From positions 1-64,000 of the forward strand of contig JAWOBP010000209.1 of the NCBI GenBank assembly GCA_046484285.1: a stretch of 64,000 bases of DNA, given 5' to 3'. The first letter of the stretch is position 1, and the number at the start of each line of letters is the position of its first letter. Origin of the DNA: CAZHCG01 sp046484285. GTDB lineage: Bacteria > Myxococcota_A > Polyangia > JAAYKL01. Of the stretch, positions 9,001-16,520 are shown in pieces. The notes under the pieces are model-generated. The model did no database searches. It was not told the DNA's origin and saw only the letters and a program-made list of their open reading frames with translations. Both the position numbers and the translations under genes were made by a program.

Positions 9001-10167
9001 GCGCTGCGGCGCGACGGCGAGACGAAAATCGAGATCTCGCTGCCCGAGGCGGACCTGGTCCCGGACGGCTTCGTCTTCGTGCCGGCCGGCGAGCTCCTCT
9101 TCGGCAGCGGCGCGCCGGACAGCCAGCGGCGCGACTTCTTCCACACCGTCCCGATCCACCCGCGCCGCACCGGGGCCTTCCTGGTGGCCAGGCGCGAGAC
9201 GACCTTCGCGGACTGGCTGCGCTACCTGGAGTCGCTGCCTCCCTCGCGCAGGGAGGAGCGCATGCCGCGGGTGGGAGCCGGGGGATTCCAGGGCGCGCTC
9301 GGCCTGAGGCGCCTCGAGGACGGGCGCTACGAGCTGACCCTGGAGCCGTCCAGCGAGCGCTTCCGGGCCGAATCCGGGGAGAAGATCCGCTTTCCCGCGC
9401 GCCAGCGCCGCGCGATCCAGGACTGGCTGCTGTTTCCGGTGGCCGGAATAACCGCGGCCGACGCCGAGGCCTACGCGAGCTGGCTGGACGAGACAGGCCG
9501 CGTGCCCGGCGCGCGGCTCTGCTCGGAGCTGGAGTGGGAGCGGGCCGCGCGCGGAGCCGACGACCGCCGCTACCCGCACGGCGACACGCTGTCCGGGGAC
9601 GAGGCGAACTACGACGACACCTACGGAAAAAAGCCGGGAGCGATCGGTCCCGACGAGGTCGGCTCGCACCCGGCCTCCCGCTCGCCGTTCGGGCTGGACG
9701 ACATGGCGGGCAACGCCTGGGAGTGGACGCGCTCGGTTCTCGAGGAGGACGGCTTCGTCGCGCGCGGCGGCAGCTACTACTACGGAGAGAACTCCTGCCA
9801 GGTAGCGGAGCGGGCGGTGACCGAGCCCTCCTTTCGCGACGCCAGCGTGGGATTCAGAATCTGCGCCGATCTCCGGCGGGAAGACGTCGACCGGCACGAC
9901 CTGGAGCCGCGGCCTGAAGACCGCGGCAACTATGTCATGGCGGACAAGCCCTGCGGGCTGTCGTATGGACGCTCCTTCCCTTTCCTCGTAAGCCCGCCAG
10001 GGCTTGCGCGGAGCGCATCGTTGCCGTGGGGTTCACCCTGCGGCCCCAACGTTCATCGCCGACACCTACGCCTGCATCGAAGACCGCGTCGCCCACGCGG
10101 CGGTGTTCCGGCTCCGGCACCACCTTTCAGGGTCTGTGACACCCCGAAAAGGGGCTGGAGAAAGTAG
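6100..10167 (+). CDS. Membrane Ser/Thr protein kinase fused to nSTAND1 NTPase and SUMF1/formylglycine-enzyme-like domain
   Basis: GTG start lies directly after the activator's stop. Residues 10-310 are a Hanks kinase: GKGAMGEV loop, VAVKLV lysine, HRDIKPANVILD, DFGIAK, and GTPAYMAPE. NPYRGLNAFDAEHSGLFFGR near 323, with GDSGVGKSSLVRAG as P-loop, begins an nSTAND1 NTPase module. A hydrophobic segment at about 743-763 (AAIGAAAVLCALIAGVYLG) should cross the membrane, placing the PEGA-like stretch and the SUMF1-type domain (FVFVPAGELLFGSG near 989 to VGFRICADL near 1250) outside. SUMF1 features include PVAGITAADAEAYASWL and DMAGNAWEW. The last 90 or so residues are low-complexity and coincide with a repeat-like stretch, so the true end may be near 9,940. 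Signal-sensing kinase is inferred. Confidence 0.85.
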   Translation: MSRWKPGTEFDGYRLVRSLGKGAMGEVMLAHDTLLDRPVAVKLVTTAETDPRFRDRFAVEARAIARLQHPNVVAVHRIGELEGVPYLVSEYVEGEPLDSVELPLEERRVLRIAAGLAGALSMAHRRGVLHRDIKPANVILDVHGEAKLLDFGIAKLLSESPAPETEQGPGAAAPRETAHAESTAIVSTHEGASASSPDLTRAGATLGTPAYMAPEIWLGRPASPRSDVYSFGALLFALGSGSPPHAGLSIEQLARVVPRRPPPPAADAAPAISPELGAVIDRCLDLDPADRFSDGEELRAAISELTLRRHEGVLPGGNPYRGLNAFDAEHSGLFFGRDSEIRMVLDRLANEPMVLVVGDSGVGKSSLVRAGVLPRMDGWVEPPRRWKTAIAVPGRHPIAGLAAPLAALAGEPEREVERLLEEEPAGVGRWLRARLEDRNGAVLLLDQLEELVTLSVAEEAHLAAEALHWLAVPAPGIRVLGTVRGDFLGRLAELGPLGDDLGRALYFLRPLNEQRMRDAVVGPALAKGTSFESRELVGELVSSATSSRGGLPLLQFALAELWEVRRPGERTISKMALERIGGVEGALAGHADDVLSRLFSQEREAARRLLLRLVGPDGTRVRLSDAELGTDESASARRALDSLVRGRLVVARESEGLPAYEIAHESLVKGWPTLAGWLTRDAESRLARDRLRRAAADWERLGRGREGLFGAARLREVERVDPATLSKAERAFLSRSRRARHRRRWAAIGAAAVLCALIAGVYLGMEAAARAERREEVRLAVDEAERRVELAEKLDLEARAARERALRLFDEPEPDAAERDWKEYRKLEARARAAFAEASRRLETALLLAPERRRTREELADVILARALAAERGEDERAVEELLGRLALYDEDGGRIAAWNAPGRLTLTVEPQDAEIEIQRYVRRSEGRWSLEPVSARIRPRAGTELPPGSYLARLSAPGRSSVRMPFALRRDGETKIEISLPEADLVPDGFVFVPAGELLFGSGAPDSQRRDFFHTVPIHPRRTGAFLVARRETTFADWLRYLESLPPSRREERMPRVGAGGFQGALGLRRLEDGRYELTLEPSSERFRAESGEKIRFPARQRRAIQDWLLFPVAGITAADAEAYASWLDETGRVPGARLCSELEWERAARGADDRRYPHGDTLSGDEANYDDTYGKKPGAIGPDEVGSHPASRSPFGLDDMAGNAWEWTRSVLEEDGFVARGGSYYYGENSCQVAERAVTEPSFRDASVGFRICADLRREDVDRHDLEPRPEDRGNYVMADKPCGLSYGRSFPFLVSPPGLARSASLPWGSPCGPNVHRRHLRLHRRPRRPRGGVPAPAPPFRVCDTPKRGWRK
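9946..10005. repeat. Inverted repeat in a repeat-like stretch at the kinase 3' end
   Basis: The left arm AAGCCCTGCGGGCT (9946-9959) pairs with AGCCCGCCAGGGCTT (9991-10005) with a single-base bulge, enclosing about 31 bases. The surrounding DNA to about 10,170 translates to low-complexity sequence in every frame and does not belong to the SUMF1 domain. It could be a REP-like or mobile-element remnant or a structured 3' end. Confidence 0.5.
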
Positions 10168-10229
10168 GGAATCCGTCCGTTTTTGCCGCTCGGTGAACCT
10201 TTCTTGCGACAGGGGAAAGCGAGGGAGCG

Positions 10230-11966
10230 ATGAAAAAGGCGGCGAGGCGAATCGCGTTGCTCTCGGTGTTGTTCGCGGCCCTGGGCTGCGGCGTCGAGAC
10301 CGACAGCGCCTACGGCGATAATCCCGCGCAGGCGGGCGGCTACACCGATTCCGACTCCTTCGGCGAAGCCGACACCGATACCGAGCCCGGCGGACCTCCG
10401 CTGGACTGGGACGAGGACGGCTGGACGCCCCAGGGCAAGTGGGGCGCCGACGGCGACCTGGACGACGGCGGCTCCCAGCCCTACAAGAGCCACGTCTGGG
10501 AGTGTTTGATCTGCTCCAACAAGCGCGGGCCGAACAGCATCCCGGCCGCCGACCGGACCGTGATCACGCCGACCGCGCTTTTGGAGATGGTCGGCAAGAT
10601 CCCGCAGCCTCCGCCGGAAGAGGACGCGGATCCGACCGTGCTCTACCTCTCCGCCGACGACTCCAACTCGCAGTCCTCGGCCGCCGTGCTGCGCGACATG
10701 GTCCTCAACGGCGCGATCGTTCCCGCGGGCAAGGTCCGGATCTGGGAGCTGCTCAACTACGCCGGGTTCTCCTATCAGCCGCCAGCGGGCAAGGCGCTGC
10801 GGATCGAGCCCCAGCTCCGGCCCTACGATTTCGAGCAAGGCATCTACGCGCTGCAGATCGGCTTGCAGGGGCGGATGATCGGCGACACGCGGCGGCCGCT
10901 CAACGTGACCTTCTCGCTGGACACGTCGGGATCGATGTCTGGCCAGCCGATCGCGCTGCTAAAGGAGACCTGCGCGGCGATCGCCTCCAGCCTGCGCGAG
11001 GGCGACCGGGTCTCGATGGTCGACTGGTCCACCACGCAGAACGTGGCGCTGGACTCGTTGGAGGTCCAGGGAGCGGACGATCCCGACCTGCTGGACGCGA
11101 TCGGACAGCTCTCGGCGAGCGGCGGGACCGATCTCCACTCCGGCCTGGTCTCCGCCTACCAGCTGGCGGGCGACAACTTCATCGAGGGCGGTATGAACCG
11201 CGTGGTGCTGATCAGCGACGGCGGCGCGAACGTGGGCGTCACCGACGCGGACCTGATCGCCGAAAAGGCCGCCGGCGGCGAAGCGGAGGCGATCTACATG
11301 GTCGGGGCCGGCGTGGGCGACACCTACTCGGGGACGTGGGGATACAACGACGAGCTGATGGACACGGTCACCGACCTGGGCAAGGGCGCGGCGGTCTTCG
11401 TCGACTCCCAGGCCGAGGCCCACCGCCTCTTCGAGGAGCGCTTCCTGGCCAACATGGAGATGGTCGCGCACGACGTGCAGGTCGAGCTGACGCTTCCGCC
11501 CCACTTCGAGATGTACGAGTTCTTCGGAGAGGAGTACTCGGAAGAGGCCGACGAGGTCGAGCCCCAGCACCTGGCGCCCAACGACGCGATGATCTTCCAG
11601 CAGCTGATCAAGACCTCCCAGCCGGAGCAGGTCCTGGCCGACTACGAGATCGGAATTCACGTCACCTGGACCGACGCGTTGACCGGTCAGCCCGACGAGG
11701 CGCAGGGGAGCTGGACGCTCCAGGATCTGGCCGACGCGCCGGCGGACGATCTGCGCAAGGGGGACGCCGTCGTAGTCTACGGGCAGACGTTCGGCCGCGT
11801 CTACGAGCGTCACACCGCGCAGGATCACGACGGGGCGATGCTGGAGTGCCAGTGGGGGCGGTCCGTGGTCGAGGAGGCGGCCGAGGAGCTGGGCGACGCC
11901 GAGCTGCTCGAGATGGAGATGCTGCTCGACTACTACTGCTCGACGGTCGTGGCCAGCTACCTGTGA
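10230..11966 (+). CDS. VWA-domain lipoprotein (YfbK-like)
   Basis: 578 residues. The N-terminus MKKAARRIALLSVLFAALGC is a lipoprotein signal with lipobox AALGC. An acidic linker (TDSDSFGEADTDTEP) follows. A von Willebrand A domain starts near residue 225 with the metal-site motif DTSGSMSG at about 230 and continues through GGTDLHSGL and VVLISDGGANVG; the C-terminal section resembles that of YfbK-type proteins. RBS-like gaggga precedes ATG 10230. It probably sits in the outer membrane or periplasm and binds a partner through its metal site. It converges on another lipoprotein gene 22 bases downstream. Function beyond ligand binding is unknown. Confidence 0.85.
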   Translation: MKKAARRIALLSVLFAALGCGVETDSAYGDNPAQAGGYTDSDSFGEADTDTEPGGPPLDWDEDGWTPQGKWGADGDLDDGGSQPYKSHVWECLICSNKRGPNSIPAADRTVITPTALLEMVGKIPQPPPEEDADPTVLYLSADDSNSQSSAAVLRDMVLNGAIVPAGKVRIWELLNYAGFSYQPPAGKALRIEPQLRPYDFEQGIYALQIGLQGRMIGDTRRPLNVTFSLDTSGSMSGQPIALLKETCAAIASSLREGDRVSMVDWSTTQNVALDSLEVQGADDPDLLDAIGQLSASGGTDLHSGLVSAYQLAGDNFIEGGMNRVVLISDGGANVGVTDADLIAEKAAGGEAEAIYMVGAGVGDTYSGTWGYNDELMDTVTDLGKGAAVFVDSQAEAHRLFEERFLANMEMVAHDVQVELTLPPHFEMYEFFGEEYSEEADEVEPQHLAPNDAMIFQQLIKTSQPEQVLADYEIGIHVTWTDALTGQPDEAQGSWTLQDLADAPADDLRKGDAVVVYGQTFGRVYERHTAQDHDGAMLECQWGRSVVEEAAEELGDAELLEMEMLLDYYCSTVVASYL

Positions 11967-11988
11967 GCCGAGCGAGCGCGCCGGGCGG

Positions 11989-12918
11989 CTACTCGACCGG
12001 AGGCAGCACCTCGGCGGCGAGGCGGAAGATCAGGAACTGGTGGTCGGGGTTGTCCCCTTCTCCGTAAGGCCAGATGAAGGGGCTCTCGTCCGGCCAGGTG
12101 ATGTTCTGCGGGTCCCAGTTGAACCACATCCACCTGGCCTCGTCGTCCATCACCTCCGAGCAGACGATCGGGAACTCGTTGCCCGGCTCGGGCGTGGTCC
12201 TCGGCGTGGTGTTGTCCTCTCCGATGCACAGCGCTCCGTACTCGTGTCCCACGTGGTCGACCCAGCCCACGCTGGTGGTGAACGGATCGTGGCTCCAGTA
12301 CTCGTTGCAGGCGGTGATATGCTCGTTGATCGTCTCCAGCTCGGGACCGCCGCTGCCCGGATCGAAGTTCTCGCCCGTGGCGCAGACCTCCCAGGCCTCG
12401 TCGCCGGTGTAGATCAGGTCGCCGAAGCCGCCGACCCCGCCGGCGCGTCGGAACTGGCCCAGCACGCCCTGGGTCGTGGCCGAGTCCGCGTAGGCGACGA
12501 TGTAGAGGTACTCGGCGTCGATCGCCGCCTCGGGCGGAATCTCGTACTCCTCGGGGCCCTCTCCGCAGTTGAAGATCTCGCCGGCCAGGGAGGCCTCCAT
12601 TCCACCGTAGTAGCTCTGCATCTCCTCCTCGGTCCCGTAGCCGAACCCGTAGGCGTTGTCCGCGGTGATCACGACCTGGATGCTCTCTCCGGAGGTCTCC
12701 GTGTCGGTGCCGGTATCGGCATCGGTATCGGCACCGGTGTCGGCATTGGTGTCGGCATCGGTGTCCGCGTCGGTGTCCGTGTCGGCATCGGTGTCCGCGT
12801 CGACGTCCGCCGAGCCGTCGTCGTCGCCGCCACCGCCGGACGAGCCGGCCGCTTCGCATCCGGTCGCCAGCGCGATGCCACAGCAAAGCAAACATACTCC
12901 GAATTCAAAGATCCTCAT
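11989..12918 (-). CDS. Lipoprotein with Asp-Thr-Ala repeat linker, unknown function
   Basis: 309 residues from ATG 12918, chosen because AAAGGAG lies eight bases upstream on the minus strand; the open frame goes further but that part overlaps the FHA gene. MRIFEFGVCLLCCGIALATGC is a lipoprotein signal (lipobox ALATGC). Next come a Gly/Asp stretch and about 35 residues of DADT-type repeats. The folded part (VVITADNAYGFGYGTEEEMQ to FLIFRLAAEV) contains an aromatic-rich WMWFNWDPQN segment and several cysteines, and I recognise no family. It may be a carbohydrate- or ligand-binding surface protein; that is only a guess from its export and aromatic content. Confidence 0.8.
   Translation of the reverse strand: MRIFEFGVCLLCCGIALATGCEAAGSSGGGGDDDGSADVDADTDADTDTDADTDADTNADTGADTDADTGTDTETSGESIQVVITADNAYGFGYGTEEEMQSYYGGMEASLAGEIFNCGEGPEEYEIPPEAAIDAEYLYIVAYADSATTQGVLGQFRRAGGVGGFGDLIYTGDEAWEVCATGENFDPGSGGPELETINEHITACNEYWSHDPFTTSVGWVDHVGHEYGALCIGEDNTTPRTTPEPGNEFPIVCSEVMDDEARWMWFNWDPQNITWPDESPFIWPYGEGDNPDHQFLIFRLAAEVLPPVE
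12701..12810 (-). repeat. Six-base-periodic coding repeat (Asp-rich linker)
   Basis: Units of the form gtcggN and gtgtcN on the plus strand repeat for about 110 bases and encode Asp-Ala-Asp-Thr on the minus strand. The opposite strand therefore also reads as a long open Val/Gly frame, which is an artefact. The array lies just after the lipobox of the lipoprotein. Confidence 0.85.
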
Positions 12919-12948
12919 TTCGATTACTCCTTTCAGCTCGACACCGAC

Positions 12949-12956
12949 ATTGTACA
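12949..12956 (-). promoter_or_regulatory. Possible extended -10 promoter element
   Basis: On the minus strand TGTACAAT occurs 31 bases upstream of the lipoprotein start codon, and a ribosome site follows. No convincing -35 is present, so only the -10 is proposed. Confidence 0.35.
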
Positions 12957-13086
12957 GGCTTTTGTTGTTCTGGGGTTCTTCTTGTGCTGTGCGGCGCTCG
13001 ATTCCGCCCACTTGTGTTTCGATCCATTTTTGTGTGTCATGTGGAGGGTGATCTCTTCCAATCGAGAAACTCCGAGGAGTAGGGAG

Positions 13087-13986
13087 ATGAACGAAGCTCG
13101 CAAGTACCGACTGCGCCTGTTGTTCCAGGAGATCGATCTGCCGCCCGGCCTGTTCTCGATCGGCAGAGCGACCAACTGCACGATTACGATCGACGATCCG
13201 CTGGTCTCGCGGCGTCACGCCGAGATCGCGGTCTCGGAAGACAACGTGCTTTTGCGCGATCTCGACAGCCGCAACGGCACGCGCGTCAACGGAAAACAGG
13301 TCGAGGGCGAGCAGCCGTTGAGGCACGGGGATCGGATTCGGATCGGAGGGTACGAGTTCGTTTTCATCGTCGACCTCGAGCAGCTCGGCGACCTCTCGAC
13401 CCAGACGATGCAGACGGTGCGCTGCAGCGGTTGCGGAAATATCTACCCGGAGCACATGTCCGCCTGCCCGGCCTGCGGGCTGGAGCGCTCCGAGCAGGAC
13501 GCGGCCGCCGGGCCGAAGCCCGTGCCGGACGAGAGCACGGCTCCGATATCGGTCGACGAGCTGGACAACCTGAGCGACTCGATGCTGAGCCACAGCACCC
13601 GGATGATCGACGAGGTGATCCAGATGGCGCTCTCGATGGAGCGCTTCGAGAAGGCCGCCGACTTCATCGATCGCAAGGTGGCCTCCCTGGAGCGTCGTCT
13701 TTCCGGCGGAACTGTTCGCGCCGCGGACCTGGTGCGCGTCAGCGAGTTCAACCTCGCGGCGGCTCGGGGTCTGCGCCAGGGAGAGCGGATCGGCTGGGTG
13801 CTGGACACCTGGACCGAGCAGGGGCTGGCGATGCCCGACGAGCTCTGCTCGAGAATCGAGGAGGCGGCGTCCGGCTGGTACGATCTGGGACCGGCCGTCT
13901 CCCGCTACCTGACGATGTTCGAGTCCGACCAGAAGCTGGCCGAGACACGCCCGCGTCTGGTCGAGCGCCTGCGCGCGATGCGCTGA
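13087..13986 (+). CDS. FHA-domain protein with zinc ribbon
   Basis: 299 residues from ATG 13087, preceded by ggagtagggag. The FHA domain fills residues 5-95: FSIGRATNCTITIDDPLVSR, then RRHAEI and LDSRNGTRVNGK, holding the conserved Gly-Arg, Ser-His and Asn-Gly contacts for phosphothreonine. A four-cysteine ribbon CSGCGNIYPEHMSACPACG follows at about 118. The rest is helical with no known domain. FHA proteins read phosphothreonine made by Ser/Thr kinases, so a partner among the cell's Hanks kinases, perhaps the one at 6.1 kb, is plausible. The frame is open from 12040, but only because it runs antisense to the lipoprotein repeat. Confidence 0.85.
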   Translation: MNEARKYRLRLLFQEIDLPPGLFSIGRATNCTITIDDPLVSRRHAEIAVSEDNVLLRDLDSRNGTRVNGKQVEGEQPLRHGDRIRIGGYEFVFIVDLEQLGDLSTQTMQTVRCSGCGNIYPEHMSACPACGLERSEQDAAAGPKPVPDESTAPISVDELDNLSDSMLSHSTRMIDEVIQMALSMERFEKAADFIDRKVASLERRLSGGTVRAADLVRVSEFNLAAARGLRQGERIGWVLDTWTEQGLAMPDELCSRIEEAASGWYDLGPAVSRYLTMFESDQKLAETRPRLVERLRAMR

Positions 13987-13993
13987 CGAGAAA

Positions 13994-14827
13994 TCAGGCT
14001 TCGTCCGGGAACATGTGCCCCTTGTCCCGCTTGGAGCGCACGTAACGGATGTTGTGATCGCAAACGCCCGCCACGTGAGCCTCCATTCCCGCCACTTCCT
14101 GACCGGCTTTCTCCAGGTGCTCGCGCTTGAGCGGGTTGTTGGACATCAGGCGGACCGGGCGTCCGCGCAGCAGGTAGCGCAGCACGCAGGCGGCGTCGGT
14201 GAAGTCGCGCGAGTCCTCGGGTAGGCCCAGTGAGACGTTGGCCTGGTAGGTGTCCTGGCCGTCGTCCTGCAGCAGGTAGGTGATCGCCTTGGCCCACAGC
14301 CCGATCCCGCGTCCCTCGTGGCCGGACATGTAGATCACGGCTCCGCCGCCATCTTCGAAAATGCGTTCGAAGGCCGAGTCGAGCTGCGGCCCGCACTCGC
14401 AGCGCTTGGATCCGAACACGTCGCCGGTCATGCAGCAGGAGTGGATCCGAACCAGCGGCGCCTCGCTCTCGAGAAAGCCCGGGCAGGCCAGCAGCGAGTT
14501 GACCGACATGTTGGTCTGCAGCAGAGCGCGGAACCCCTCCTCTTCGCCGCTCCTGATCCGGTTCGCCGCGTCGAGGACATTCTTCAGCTCCACGCGGCGC
14601 ACGAAGGTGTACCAGGACAGCACGCGCTCCTCGTCGCCGAACTGGCGCGGCAGCGGAATCGGGCCCAGCAGGCTCACGAACGGCCTGTGCTCGCCGCCGT
14701 TCTCCACCGGCCGTCCCTCGGCGTCCAGGTGCACCAGCCGGCTGTCGTTCTCGAGCTTTTCTCGTATCTCCTCGTCAACGTAGCCGAACACGTCGCTCCT
14801 CCTCGTCCTCCTCCCGCCGAACTCCAT
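13994..14827 (-). CDS. ribA: GTP cyclohydrolase II
   Basis: 277 residues. The zinc site is seen as RIHSCCMTGDVFGSKRCECG (three cysteines in C-x10-C-x-C), followed by VIYMSGHEGRGIGLWAKA with the catalytic arginine and acid, DTYQANVSLGLPEDSRDF, and the C-terminal MSNNPLKREHLEKAG. The enzyme opens GTP to start riboflavin synthesis. The roughly 90 residues before the core are longer than in the E. coli enzyme and include no recognisable DHBP synthase domain. Alternative starts around residue 12 exist. It ends eight bases from the FHA gene, which converges on it. No FMN riboswitch is seen upstream in the 98 bases shared with the site-2 protease. Confidence 0.9.
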   Translation of the reverse strand: MEFGGRRTRRSDVFGYVDEEIREKLENDSRLVHLDAEGRPVENGGEHRPFVSLLGPIPLPRQFGDEERVLSWYTFVRRVELKNVLDAANRIRSGEEEGFRALLQTNMSVNSLLACPGFLESEAPLVRIHSCCMTGDVFGSKRCECGPQLDSAFERIFEDGGGAVIYMSGHEGRGIGLWAKAITYLLQDDGQDTYQANVSLGLPEDSRDFTDAACVLRYLLRGRPVRLMSNNPLKREHLEKAGQEVAGMEAHVAGVCDHNIRYVRSKRDKGHMFPDEA

Positions 14828-14925
14828 ACACCCGCGGCCCGAGCTTTTCCAGACCTTCAGCGGCGGGTTTTTTCTCGATTGACCGGACAGGCGGGGTGAA
14901 TACCTGTATGCTCGAAGGCGGAACG

Positions 14926-15888
14926 ATGAGATGGGCGTGGAAAATAGGCTCTCTGTTCGGCATTCCCGTGCGGCTGCACGTCAGCATGCTGATCTTTCCC
15001 GTGATCGCCTTTTCCTGGGTCGACGGCACCGGACCGCTGGGATTCGTGATCGCCGCGGCTCTGACCGTGCTGCTGTTCGGATCGATCCTGGCGCACGAGT
15101 TCGGTCATGCGCTCGTGGCGCGCCGGTTCGGCGTCCACACCCAGGACATCATTCTGACCCCGATCGGCGGCATGGCCCGCCTGACCAGCATGCCGCGCAA
15201 TCCGCGCCAGGAGATCTCGGTGGCGATCGCGGGGCCGCTGGTCTCGCTTTCGCTGGCCGGCATCTCGTTCGGGCTCAGCGCGGCGCTGTTGATGCTGCCG
15301 GCGATCTCGCCGGTCGTCCTGCAGGGCCTCGGCGCGCTTTTGTGGATCAACCTGATGCTGGGGCTGTTCAACCTGATCCCGGCCTTGCCGATGGACGGCG
15401 GACGCATCCTGCGCGGCTACCTGGCGATCAACCGCGACCATCTCTCGGCGACTCGCATCGCGGCCCGCGTCGGACGCGTGATCGCGATCGCCGGCGGCGT
15501 GATCGGCGCCCTCTATTTCCGCTCGCTGGGCCTGGTGGCGATCGCGGTCTTCGTCTACTTCTCGGCCGGAATGGAGGAGCGGATGGCGGAGATCCAGGAG
15601 GCGCGCCGCCGGGCGGCCGCGGGCTACGGAGGAGGAGCGAGCGATCCGTTCTCGGGGCACGGGCCCCGCGTCCATACCTGGTCGTGGCGCTCGGGCGGCG
15701 GCGAGCAGCCGCCTCCCGGCTGGCGGGGTCGCCCGGTCGACGAGCACGAGGAGCCCTTCCGCCGCCGCCGGCACAGCGTCGATCCGCTCGAAGACCGCCT
15801 CCACCACGAGCGGGACGAGGACGAGCCGCTCGTGATTCGCGGCGGCAGGGCCGAGGTGATCCGGCGCCGCGATCCGGAAGAAGACTGA
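14926..15888 (+). CDS. Site-2 protease family (M50) membrane metalloprotease
   Basis: 320 residues starting at ATG 14926 with GGCGGA seven bases upstream; a GTG at 14896 is possible. Transmembrane helices carry the zinc motif HEFGH near residue 57 (SILAHEFGHALVARRFGV) and the second-site motif NLIPALPMDGGRIL near 152, both diagnostic. Three or more further hydrophobic segments follow. The last 100 residues are hydrophilic, Gly/Pro- and Arg-rich, and cytoplasmic if topology is normal. Related proteases cut membrane-bound transcription factors inside the bilayer. No anti-sigma factor or obvious substrate is adjacent. Confidence 0.9.
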   Translation: MRWAWKIGSLFGIPVRLHVSMLIFPVIAFSWVDGTGPLGFVIAAALTVLLFGSILAHEFGHALVARRFGVHTQDIILTPIGGMARLTSMPRNPRQEISVAIAGPLVSLSLAGISFGLSAALLMLPAISPVVLQGLGALLWINLMLGLFNLIPALPMDGGRILRGYLAINRDHLSATRIAARVGRVIAIAGGVIGALYFRSLGLVAIAVFVYFSAGMEERMAEIQEARRRAAAGYGGGASDPFSGHGPRVHTWSWRSGGGEQPPPGWRGRPVDEHEEPFRRRRHSVDPLEDRLHHERDEDEPLVIRGGRAEVIRRRDPEED

Positions 15889-15892
15889 GCGT

Positions 15893-16516
15893 TCAGCCCG
15901 CCGTCGAGATGCTCTCCATCAGGCGATCGATCGCCTCTCCGGGATCGGCGGTGCGGTTGACGCAGCGCACCGCGGCGATGTTCCGCGCGCCGGCGGCCAG
16001 CACCTCGTCGACGTTGGAGTGATCGATCCCGCCGAGGACCACCGCGGGAACGTCGGCCACGGAGATCATCTCGTGCATGCCGTCCAACCCGATCGCGGGA
16101 TCGGGGTTCTCCTTGGTCGGAGTGGGGAAAACGGGTCCCACCCCGACGTAGCTCGGCTCCAGCGCGCAGGCGCTGCGGGTCTGCTCCGGAGTGTGCGTGG
16201 ACAGGCCGATCACCGCCTCGTCGCCCAGGAGCTTCCGGGCTTCGGACAGCGGCGCGTCTTGCTGGCCGAGGTGCACGCCGTCGGCTCCGCAGTCGCGCGC
16301 GATCCGCGCATCGTCGTTGACCACGAAGACGCGGTCGGCGGGCACGATCTCCCGCAGCCGGCGCGCCTCGCGCAGGACCTCGGCCGCAGGGGCGTTCTTG
16401 ATCCGCAGCTGGATGACGCGCACCCCGCGCTCGACCATGATCTCGGCGAGCCGCGGGTAGCCGACCAGCGGATCGGTCAGGATTCCGTAGAGCCCGATCT
16501 CGCCGATCCCACGCAC
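15893..16516 (-). CDS. thiE: Thiamine-phosphate synthase
   Basis: 207 residues from GTG 16516. The TIM-barrel shows YGILTDPLVGYPRLAEIMVE, VIQLRIKN, VNDDARIARDCGADGVHLGQ, GLSTHTPEQ, YVGVGPVFPTPTKENPDPAIG and VVLGGIDHSNV, the usual phosphate-binding and pyrimidine-binding loops. It couples hydroxymethylpyrimidine diphosphate with thiazole phosphate to thiamine phosphate. It starts four bases after the thi4 stop, so the two genes are one thiazole-to-thiamine unit. No thiC or thiD is in the window. The C-terminus stops five bases from the convergent site-2 protease gene. Confidence 0.94.
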   Translation of the reverse strand: MRGIGEIGLYGILTDPLVGYPRLAEIMVERGVRVIQLRIKNAPAAEVLREARRLREIVPADRVFVVNDDARIARDCGADGVHLGQQDAPLSEARKLLGDEAVIGLSTHTPEQTRSACALEPSYVGVGPVFPTPTKENPDPAIGLDGMHEMISVADVPAVVLGGIDHSNVDEVLAAGARNIAAVRCVNRTADPGEAIDRLMESISTAG

Positions 16517-16520
16517 CCGA

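Noticed and set aside
12701..12810. CRISPR array or tandem operator
   Set aside because: The repeats are 6-bp coding units without spacers.
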